NCBI GenBank assembly: GCA_030248215.1
Contig: JASANG010000265.1
Location: forward strand, 16,901 to 80,900
Length of the DNA: 64,000 bases
Direction of reading: 5' to 3'
Source of the DNA: Enoplolaimus lenunculus
Lineage: Eukaryota; Nematoda; Enoplea; Enoplida; Thoracostomopsidae
Positions within the stretch are counted from its first letter, which is position 1, and each line of letters opens with the position of its first letter. Below are positions 11,601-23,600 of the stretch, in pieces. A model generated the notes under the pieces. That model worked only from the letters and a program-made list of their open reading frames with translations, did not search any database and was not told the origin of the DNA. A program made the translations under genes and the position numbers.

Positions 11601-14600
11601 TTTATCTGACTGCTTGAGAAAGCGGGTTTAAAGTGTTTTAAATCCAATATATACTTATAAACTCAATCTTACTTGAGCTTCTAGAGCATAAAAATTTCCG
11701 GCCATGCAAGGGGTTCATGTAGGGGCATGGAACTTTGCGCTGGACACTGGACGACTTGGGAACTAAGTAGATTCGGTTTAGATTTAGGAGTAGGCTTAGA
11801 CTTAGGGTTGGAGTATGTTTAACGTTAGGTTTGGGTTTAGGGGTCGGTTTGGGCATAGGATTGAAGGCTGTTTATAAATAACATGGGCGTATCGTTGCTT
11901 ACCCTGTGATCTGTGGCTTTTCCGCGACCTGAAGGATAATACGGAGGTCTTCGGCCAACCCTTGTCAAAGATCCGGCGGAAGTCGACGGTTTCAAATCTA
12001 TGGTTCGCGGCGGCCCTACGGCAGAATGCGGCCGAGGCCGATCGGGCCACGCTTGGAAGGCTGGTAATGCGTTTGCGCGAGGTGAGCGCGACCGATGAAC
12101 TGCGGGTACGTCAGGAGGTGCTAAACCAGGCGGTGAGAATTGCGGCAATCCACGTACGCCGTATCGAGGTGGTACTGCGCCGAGTAGTACTCTGGACGGA
12201 TTGTTGGGCGTCTAACAAATTAAATATTTGCAACCGTTACCAACATATTTCCAGTCAAATTTGTTAGGCATTTTTTTCGTTTCGCAACAGTTAGTTTCTT
12301 GACTTTTGTACCCGTTTCGCCATACATTAAAATGATAAAGCTCTGGCTTAGGATAAGATAAAGGCTTTTACACTGCAAAAAATGATGAGTTAAATTGACT
12401 CTCTCCGAAATAGGCTTTTCCTGACTAGACAAACAGAGTCAAATTGAGTCGAACTTGACTCTGGCGGAGTCATATTTTGAATCAGTTTGTGTAGTCAGGA
12501 AAAGCCTATTTCGGAGAGAGTCAATTTGACTCATCATTTTTTGCAGTGTAGGCATATGCATAGGTTTAGGATTAACAGCCAGTTTCATAATGCTGCGTGC
12601 ATCTCTAACGGGTCATATAGTGGTTAATTCTAAATACTGTAGGCGAAGTTGTTTGCATATTTTATCTTGAAGTTTCCACATTTAATGATATAGATTAATA
12701 TGTTTTAAACATTAATTAAAATTTGAATTTTCAAACCAGCAGAACAGCCATCGGTACGAGTTAGTCTTACCTTTAGCTTTACGGATTTTTCCAATGTAAG
12801 TCTTTGAAATCTACCGATTTAAATATTCCCCGCATTATTAAACCGGCTTGATAATTTTAAATGTCTTACAATTTGGTACAGTTTTATTTACAATGAAAAC
12901 ACCACATGTGAAACACTATTTGCTCCCTCTGAGACTTTAATGACAAAACTTTAGATCTTAGGCTCTGTCTTGCAACACGTATTTGCTAGTTACCTTTTGA
13001 AATTTACTTCGATAGTAGTAAATAGTTCTATGAAAAACATAATTTTCACTTCTACAATACAGACGGCTATTCTAAATCCGGTTAAAAGTACTTTTTGGTT
13101 ATCTCTAGAAATTTTAAGGAAAGGCATATCCGTTCAATTCATCGCCGCATTCTATACGCCACTGTGCTTACCGCATCACGTGTTGGCCAACCATACAACG
13201 ATTTTGACATTATCAAGTCCCGTTGTTCTGCGTTTATTCCGTCCAATGATGGTTCATCAGGATAATTTTCTTCAGAATCTTCTTTCTGAAACATTTGTAC
13301 TTTTTGAGTTTGAGTAAAATGACGTTATATATTGAAATAGGATCATTGGCAAATTTTCAGAACTGTCACGTCGTACGAACACATGCTTTTTAACCAAAAC
13401 TAGTCAACATTACTGGCGTCCACATAGCGGACATTGGGGGCCGTGCCCCTAAAATTTGGTTAATGCCCAACCCCATTTGGCTCGGTCTCAAAGTCAACAA
13501 TCTTGAGTTGCAATTGTAAAAGCGCTCTAAAATTATTCGATGCCCGCCCAATCATAATTTTTATGAACGCTACTAATTGACTGCAATGTTTGCAACTGAA
13601 GCCAACATCTTGCTCGTAAAAACATTGTAACGCAACTAAAAAGACGTATAAACTAAATATACACAATTTTGACTATTTTACAACGATACAGCTGGAACAG
13701 TGCCCAAAACACGTGTATGTGGAGCGTTCTGACTTTAATTTAGGTAGATATCGAGAGTAAAATAATACATTGACCACTAAAAGGCGTTGAAAACAATACG
13801 AGCAACGTGATCAAAATGGTTTCTTTGCAAAAAATAAATCTAATTATCGTTTGCTGTGTTTTTTGAGTTTTTCAATGAAACAAAACACATTTTCAAAATC
13901 CAAATGCTAAAATGTTTTTCTTCCTCTCGACTGCCCTGGTCAATGCATTACCGCCAATAAATGCTTCAATTGTTGATTAATATCGCTGTTGACGCCGAAA
14001 TTTCCTTCCGAATGCGCAGACGACGATGATTCTATACGGCGTATTTTGTACCCGGGTTCTATAAAATCGAATTGATAACATGATTATTAAATTCCTTGCG
14101 AGAGCATTCGTTTATTTAACTTTTATATTAATTTAAAAGCGCAAATCTTTGTGTTATTTTGAACTGCAGTTCGCCAGGGATGTAGTCAGGATTTCAATTC
14201 AAGAGCGAATAATTACGTTTAAAAGTTTTTACGTGTGAGCGTAGCGAACGCGACAATTGTTGACCTTTATAAGTTATATTTTACAGGCTGTAAAAGTACA
14301 TTTAGTCGAGTCTTTCCAAAAATTTCAGCGGAATATAGTTTTGCTAACAACTCTTGCGTATATATTAAATAATACCAACTTTTGCCCGCCACAGGAAAAG
14401 TTGAGTTGGATTTAAGTTTCATAGTTACGCTCTATCAGTCTTTCATCGAATTTGCGTTTAAAGTTAAATCAAAACGCATCGTTTTCAGGAGTGTATACCA
14501 ATGAGGATCAGCATACTTATAGAGTTTTACATGCGTATACAGCGTCCAAGCAGGATTCAAATATTTTCTAAAACGATGTCCAAAGCACTTACGTCTGGTA

Positions 14601-17600
14601 ATAGGAATCGGTACGTGCTGTTGTGTGTTTAAGCTTTTCGTAAGTTCAACAATACGTTGTTCCTGAAATTTTGTTGAATATATAATGTACATCGAACAAT
14701 ATATATGTCGTAGGCCAAATTTCTATGCCGTTAAAAGATTTAATAGCCGTATGCTATTCTGGAACTGTGTATTAAAGCTAGTGTATACACGCTGATCGGC
14801 TTCATAGTGGGTATAGCAGCTTGGTTAATTAACACTTCAATGAAGTTTCATTAATGCATTGATTAATAGACCAGCTGTGTAAAATAATTTTCGGGTCATA
14901 AACCTGAATCGACGATAAAACAACAATCCGCATTTTGAAGTGGCGGATTCAGAAACTGTGGTGAGTGAAAATTGTAGACTGCCTGAATCGAGCGATATGC
15001 CAAACACAATTTTAGTCCTTATCAAATCATACTACAAATTTTAGCCTTTCATCCCTGCCGGCTAGGGTGGGTTAGGCTTGGTTTTCCAGCGAATTCGTCA
15101 GTGCTATTTCAAATTTGCAGCAGATATCATACAAAAATGGTTCACAGTTGGTTCATTTAATTTGGTTTTAAATTTGCACGTTTGCAAAACAAACTCCACA
15201 AAGCTTTGAAATGTTTTGTGTTTGACAGATAATCCTTCACCTCAAACGGGTTTCAAGGCGTAAATTCTTCAGTTGAAGCATTAATTACGTTCACGCACCT
15301 TTTCCACGTTCGCTGCCATTAGCTCTTGGACTACAGTCTTCAGTTTATCAATCTCGCCAGCTATAAAGCATTGAGTAACATTAGCAGCAGGGTCGGAGCA
15401 GCCACCCCCATACCCCCATTAGGGTGGGCACCACAAAGAGGTACCCCACCGTAGCAAGATTTTCAACAGAAAATTCGAAAAATTATTCGATCATTGCATG
15501 AGGTCCCTACCCCGGAATTATGGGCCCCCATTGCCTTCACCAGAACAGACTATTAGCATTGTGCTGTAGCGTGTCGTTCCAAACCTAGGCCAAACAGAAC
15601 GATCATTAGTACGATGAACAAAGTATTTCGCATGATTAGTGGCGGGTTCAACATTTTACAGTTAGCGAATTCACAGAGGAGTTGATGTGACCGCACAAAA
15701 TTGTAATTCTACTGGAAAAGAGAATAAAAGCGGTAAGTTTGAATAGAGCTGGCTGTAAATCAACCCACAAAAAGCATTTGAATTGAAAGTTTTATTTCTA
15801 TAATTAATATATTAATTTTTAATATAAACGTCAACTCGTCATTAATTCCAAGATTTGCATAAATCGTGTAATATGGCCAATACACGAGTTACAATAATAG
15901 TTCTTGTAAGGAGAAGCAATGAATGGTGAACTTTGAAATTTGTTACATTTATTATTATTAATTGTTTGTGCAACTACGTATAAATTCAAATGCGGACCTA
16001 CGGTAATTCGATGGATTAGAGATTTGGCAATAGGTGGGACACACATTTGAGAATGCTGCTCGAAGACTTACTTTTCTGCTTTAACATTATCATTATTTGG
16101 TTCATGTCACCTGCAATAAAAGTATGTATAAATATAGTATATAAATATATAACATACATTTTGAGCTATATATTAAATGATGCAGGAATAAATGAGACAA
16201 GAGATGCATTAAGCCAGATGCGCTCATTATAGTATTAAGGCAGTGTGGGGGAAAACGTGTCGTCTATTGTTACAGTAAAGTGTCAATAACGAGTGCACAG
16301 TAGCGGATCCAGGATCTCACAATGGGGGGGCAAAATTTCATAGGGAATAAACTTATTTTTGACCAACACACACACAACGAACTATTGCCATAAAATTGAC
16401 TGCTGTACGTTCGTTCAATTGAGAGAAGAATCAAAAATAAAACTAACGCATCAACGCAATTTAGATCTAAAAACAGGGTGGCAACATATATTCAGATTTG
16501 GTTTCAAACAGGAACAAATTTAAAGGCTCGGATTCGGAAGCTACTTTAGTTTTGAAAAAGAAAATCTAGTCAGTTTCAGCAATATCTGTTTCTGTTTTTG
16601 AATGAGTTAGAACTGCCTGCTATTTTCGGAACAGCGTAGAACAGCAACTGACACTCTATATATATTTTTTTGTTGCGATGCTGTTGGGGGAGGGGGGCCA
16701 CGGCCGGGGTGGCCACCCCATGAATCCGCCATTGACTGCCTTATAACTTTAATCCGTCACAACAAATAACGGTAGAAACTTATTACTTTGGCACAAATCT
16801 GTTGCGCCGTTTTCTATATGATAAATGCAAAATTTGTAAAACTTTTTTCATTTCGGATTTATTCTCCGATGCACTTAATTATACCAAAGACTAAAAATTA
16901 TATTATATCAAGTATAAGTTTTATGTTTTTAGTAAAAGTTTGAAACTGGTTGATCCAACCAATTAAGTAACCATTCTACCTTCTAAACTACACTCAGTTG
17001 GCTTCAGCTCGAGGTCTGAAATTGTGCAATTGGTATGCTCTGGCAATTGATTGCGCAGCTCTGGAACGTGTAGCTGAACAAAATCTTGCAATTGACCAAT
17101 TTGATCCTGCAATCAGAGTAGCAAATGGGTGACAATGAGTCGTGGGTTCAAAATTTGAAAATTTTGATATTTTTTTACAGGAAATCCATTTCGAAAGCTC
17201 ACTCTATTGCAGTCCCGCATAAAAACGTTCCGCCTCTGATCTTTAAATGGACCCATTTTCTTGTCAAGCAAAACAACTAAATGATGCTTTTAGCCCTTTT
17301 AATACCACTGTTTCGAAATTTTTGTCCAATGCTTTTAGAAACTGTTTCAGTTCTTAACACAATAAAATACCTTTTCGAAGTTTTTTACAGAACCTAAATC
17401 TTCTGTTTGCAAAAAATCTAGTTATTCATATGTATAAGTAGCTTTAAAATGAAAAATATTGAAAACAAATTATTGGGAAGAAACGCATAAACGCGCTTAA
17501 CTTGACTAAGAAGTACTTTTGTAGTAACAGTACACTGTAAAAAATGGTGAGCCAAATTGACTCGCTCCGAAATAGGCTATTTCTGACTACAGCAACTGAG

Positions 17601-20600
17601 TCAAAATTCGACTCCACCAGAGTCAAATTCGATTCAATGAGCGATTCAGTGAATCGAATTTGAATCTGGTGGAGTCAACTTTTGACTCAGTTTTTGTAGT
17701 CAAAAAGCCTATTTCGGAGAGAGTAAATTTGATTCACTATTTTTTGCAGTGTATCAGCACCCGCTACTTGTAGTTTGTTTACATATATACATATAAATAT
17801 ATATACATATATATTTATATATAAATCGTACCTGAGCTTTTCTAAGCTGTTCTTCGGTTTGTGACTTGTCTTTTTCGAGAAACGAAAATTTATATTTCAA
17901 AGCAGCGATTTCTGCGATCAAATCGAACTTCGCTGTTTCTAAATCACCGCGCCGATTTAGTTCCTAAAACGACGAGTTGCCATGTATTTATCCAAATTCC
18001 TTAACAATTTGCCTTTCATCTTAGGTCCATGTTCTTATATGTTTGCAGCACCTATCGACAGTTAACAATAGGTTTTCAAACAAGAAATACAAACCACGAC
18101 ATCTAAAAATGTCAAACTCGACTACCAATCATATAAAACCAATAGCAATTAAATGAGAATATGGTGCGAAATTAGATATTTCTCGATTGGCTGGTTCAAA
18201 ATTTATAGAACCTATCAGTAACTAGTGACAAGTGCTACATGCATATGACAATATAGGCATTAGCAATCTTTATAAGCCCGTTCTGTTATCGATTTTTTTG
18301 CTTGCTGTTTTAGCTTTCAATTAGGATCTTACTTCTAAAAAATAACAACTAAATGAACTGAATGGCAAAAATATATTCGAACAACAACTAAGCATTACAA
18401 TTTTAATCCTCAGTTGATGTTTAGACAAACTTCAAGGAATGCTTAGGTCTCGGAGATTCGGAGGCTAATTTGTATTCAAGCAATGTTTAAGATTTCTGTT
18501 CATTATAACTTAGGCCGCATATGTGTTCTGGCCCATGTATAAAACAGGGCCGGATCGTTTTCCGGCGGGGCTATAATAGAGTCAGTTTAAGCTTTAGACT
18601 AATTTTTTGCTTAGGCTTAAGCTTAGGTTTAGGCTTAAGAATATGCTTAAACTACTGCTAAGACCCTGTTCTATACATGAGCCTGTCTTCTGGTAATTTA
18701 CCGAATGAAGCAGATTTTCTGTTGAGTCCAACCGTTGGGTTTTGTCCTCTAAGTTGAACTCCATATCTTTGATCTTTTCTGTTTGCGCATTCACTTGTTC
18801 AGTAAGAACAGTTACCTAAAATAAAAAGGCAAAAATCAATTTGAAGTTAATTCATTTGTTTGCAAAAAATCTTGTCTAAAATAAATAAGTGGAATTTTTC
18901 TGTGCTTGATAGCCGCACTGTAATGAATACGGGCCCGCAGTCAAGGGGAACAGGGGGGCTAAGCCCCCCGGGAAAACTTTTGGTGCCCCCAGAAAATTTT
19001 CAACCTTGCTTGCAAGTCATTGAAAACCTTGAATGCCGCTCCTGAAAATTTTTTAGCCACCCCATAGCAAGGTGACCTGGCTACGGGCTTGAATGAATAA
19101 CTTTTCTGGGTTTAATATTTCGGCAAATCTTTTGCTCGGTTTAAGTCGTGTTCGTTGATAAATGGTAATTGGTAAAATATCGAACCTTGCAAAACTAATA
19201 ACAGCTTTCGGTAGGAATTTGAAAATCTACGCCATTCTAAACGCTTATCGTTAACTTTAAACTTCTCAGTTACACACCTATCCGCTTACCTTTTGTGACA
19301 GATTTTCGCGATACGACTCAAGTCTGCTCAGTTTATCGGCGATATCGCTGTATTCAGGGCACGACACTGTGCTGGTTGATGGGCTGGGACTCTGAAAGTA
19401 TCAAAAAAATTGTTTTAAACTCCTAACGGCGGCGCTATATGTTTGACTATTGTAATGCTGTCACTTCAGTGCTCGGCTCGTGAATCGCGTAAGGTGCCGC
19501 ATAACAGTTTGTAAGCAAAGATTTTTTGGGCCTTGCAGCGCTGTCCGGAGACGAATGAACAGTAAAAACGCCGCTGTAATCAATTTCGATTCGATGAAGA
19601 ACATCAAACAAATTGCCGTTGGAATTTCAATTTTGTTTCTATATTGCTAGTTTTTCAAACAGCCTGTCTTGAGCTGTACTCGGTATTATTGCTATTGTTT
19701 AGTGCTTTGAGTAGGTTGAATTTTATAGAAAAAAACTTTCTTAACATCAAATATTTTTCTTTCTATTAAGAGTCAAAAACGAAAATCATATATAATATGG
19801 TGTCTACTAAGCATTCTGTAGGATGTTTCAACTATAAGAATAGCCGTCATCAACTTCACGACCAAAAATCCCCTAAAGGTATAGTTTTCATAGTGCCAGA
19901 GTGAGACCAGCTAGAGATCAGCCCCTAGAACAATTTTAACCCCATCCTAAAAATGTTGCAACCTAGCATGTAAAAAGTTATCGCAGGAAAAATTTTTAGC
20001 CTCCGCTAGTAAGGTGAGGTGACTGCTGAAGTGACTCGGTCCGTATTCTCAATGGTGCGTCGCATAAGCTAAATTTCATTAACCAAAATTATTTATATGA
20101 CTTAAATGTTTGGTTTCAACACATTCAATTTTTGGGAGTAATCCATAATTTGGCACAAAATCCCGTCATATTTACCGCATATATAATCAATATTCAAATT
20201 TTTATATTTTGTTCGCAGAAAGGTATGTCTAGTTACACTTTGTTCGATTGTAATTTCTGTACTCCATACAGCTTCCGCTAACGACTTTGAAAGACAAAAT
20301 ACATTAAAGTTTAAGTTTACTCTGCTGAACATTGTTAGCGGGCCACGACCTGGGATAGGAGTGCCACCGTGATGAAACGCATCTAACAGACGGCGCTCGG
20401 CAGACATTGTGGTGACACCGTGGGAACTTTGTGAAGATCCGATCCGTGTAGGAGGCGTAGCATCCGAATGATGCTGATGATATCTTGAATCAGAAAAGCT
20501 TCTGTGAATTTTAGTCCCAGTAGCTGTGTGAACTGGTGGCACTTTTTGCGCTGCAGTTTCCACGGTGCCATGGTCGCTTAGCTCTGTTGCCAAGCTTGAA

Positions 20601-23600
20601 GTCGGATTGGTTCCTCTCATAGCTAGCATTAGAGCTGCTGCTTTTTGAGCCATCGCCAGCTTATACGGGGGTGGCGGAAGGGCACTAAGCGACGCCGCGT
20701 GGGATTTCTGTGCGTCGACGCTGTTTGACGTTTGCTCGTAGCCCGTAATCGAAGGTGGTACAATTTCTTCCGGTGCGGCAACATTAGCAGCAGTCGCCAA
20801 TTGGCTATAAATTGAATTTTCAAGCAGTACCAGCAGACCGTTTCCAGGGCTACCAGGATTGCTTCCAATGTACCCTGAGTCGTAGCTAGTTGTTACAGCA
20901 GGCGGTACGCCAACATTTATCAACGCAGGGACGTCAACCACTTGTTCGCCAGCATAGCGATGTCCGACCCCTCGTCTGTCGGCGCCATTTTGACCTCCAC
21001 CACCCACAAGCGGTGTTGTCCATAACCGATGATTAACTCGTCGTTTGTTTCCAACCCCTGTGTCAGTAGGCGCAGCAAAATCTAATCCCCCAGCCAATAC
21101 GGCGTCCGCGCTTATAGGATTCCGGTTTCGAACGGGAACCAAAGTATTACCGGCACTTAGGGAAACCCGATACGTTTCTCCTGAATGCTTTGGGCTTCCT
21201 CCGCGGATTTGATGATGCACTAAAAGGCCAGCGCTCCGCGAAGTATGCAAATGAGGAGGTGGTCGACGCCTAGACGATGGTAAAGACCCGGATCGGCCAG
21301 CTAGGGTTACTAAGCTATGTTGCGATTGTTGGCGTTGTTGTCGTTGCTGCTGTTGTTGCGGTTGTATTGATGTGGTCGACGATGTTGTTGAAGCAACTGA
21401 ATTTGATTCGTCGCCACCTGGAGTCGCTCTGTCACCCCCTAGTGTTCCTATTAAACTATTGCTAGTAGCAGTTGTCGAGAAACTTGCGTCTGACGATACT
21501 GATTGGTCCATGTTTCAACGGCAGTCAGCTGACCAGTAAGATTCAAGTATCAAATAAATCGAAACTTTGACCTGCAAGCTACCTGTCGCAATAGTTTTCA
21601 TAATTTTGTTTCAAACAGTAAGTCGGTATAAAGTATTTTTTAATTTTGCAAAGTTTACACCAGTTAGCGACTTCGTAAGCATGCTCTGAAATTTGTCATA
21701 AACAAGTTTTGCAGAAATTACACGAGAAGGCAGCGGCTAAAAGATGACAGATATAGCTGGTTTCCTTGTTGTTTTGTATCGGGGTGCTAATGTGAAATTT
21801 CATTTGCCTGTATTAAGCCTTTTCGCTGAACATACTTCAAACCTGTGCTTTTGTTGAATATGCACATATTTTGCAAGCAAAATAAGTGGCTATGCTTGAT
21901 AATTGTGTAAAAGAGTGATTTCTCCAGCTAGAAATACTCTTGTAATGAAAGAAAGCGTAGATAAGATGCAAGTATTCAAATTAATTTGGTAAACCAATGA
22001 CTTTTAAGCCCTTTTTAATTTTAAGGACTTAGAACTCAACTAGGAAAGTCAAACTTTACTAAAACATCCGGTTGATTTTAATATGAGCGCAGGAAGGTTA
22101 CTTGGTTTTTGGTGCATTAGAAAGCTGGCCAGCCAAAATACACTGCGAAAAAATGATGAGTCAAATTGACTCTCTCCGAAATAGGCTTTGACAGACAACA
22201 CAAACTGACTTAAAATCGACTGCGCCATAGTGAAATTCGACTCATTGAGTCGCACGTTTGATTCTGGTGGAGTCGAATTTGACTCAGTCGGCGTATTGTC
22301 CCGTAGAGCTTTTATTTCGGAGAGATTCAATTTGACTCACCATTTTTTGCAGTGTAGATGCAAGACATAAGACAGACTTCTATTCAAAATATTACTTCTA
22401 TAGTATAAAATTTTTGTCAAAAATTTCTTGCCGGCCACAAGAAACATTTTAGGTTAATACAATTTAATAAAATATAGACATCACAATGACAACTGAAATT
22501 CTCATTGAGTCGAATTTGACTCCGGCGGAGTCGAATATTGACTCAGTTAGTGTAAGTAGTCCGGAAAAGCCTATTTCGGACAGAGTCAATTTGACTCACC
22601 ATTTTTTGCATTGTAGGAATCCCGAAACCAAACCAGAAAGTAGAACTTATGCTTATTAGGTCAACCCGAAAGATTCCCTCATTGCGTAGTTGAAAAATAA
22701 GTTCCTATCGAGCTAAATATGTTTTGAATAGCTAAAGAACATTCTAAAAATAGCTTAAATTGTTTCGTGGCCAAAATAGCAACCTGGTCGTCGGAATTCG
22801 ACTGCTGAAAACGTGACAAATTCCCAAAAACGAGCAAATATTTCAACCGTTTTGGAGAAATTGAACCGAAAATAATAACCTTTTCTGGCCGTGTCAAGTA
22901 TAAAATTCAGGGTAAAAGATTCGGTTGTCGCTGTAAATGTTTACGAAACTTTCGTGTATATATATGGTTTGCACAAAATTCCATTCTAACATATACACAA
23001 ACATATAAATATACGCAGAATGCGGTATCTATTGAACGGAATGTACCTCCAGAAACAAAGGGTGGAGTGCCATACAGGTATCCGATATTTTAGTTCGGGG
23101 CGGTATAACATCATGGATATGAAATTTTTTGACTTTGAGGAGTCAGAAGGTTTGTTTTAAAGCTTGTTAATGATGCTTTTTGGGTATTTTCCTAAAGTTC
23201 AGAAGGCGATATATCCAATTTTACGTTTTCATGCGACCCTGGTGAACCCGACGGTTAAAGCCCTTTTACAAAACGAAACTGCCGAGTTGATGCAATGTTG
23301 ACAGCGTTTGATATATTTTGTATTTTGACTGTAAAATCACCAATGAGGCTTACACAAGAACGTATATTCAGCGTAACTGGGTATATGATATTTGCGGTTT
23401 TGACACAGGTCACATTTTTGTATAGAAGACGCAACAGGGAAACCCAGCTCAAATATATCTGTAGATATTTATTTATTTATTTTGAATATTACATATACAT
23501 TTTTGCGATGAGGTAACTCAAAATTGGGTTTAGAGCCGGCGACATTAGTTCTACAGTTACAGCTTGCAGTCGCACACCAAGCGATGCGTTAGCTGCGGTA

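Noticed and set aside
12770-12830. Extra liprin-beta exon ending at an AAG/GTAAGAC donor
   Set aside because: The donor is good, but no acceptor gives a frame compatible with exons 11 and 12.
14889-14940. Extra liprin-beta exon between exons 8 and 9
   Set aside because: Flanking AG and GT exist, but 52 bases would break the phase, and part resembles a transposon end (GGCGGATTCAG).
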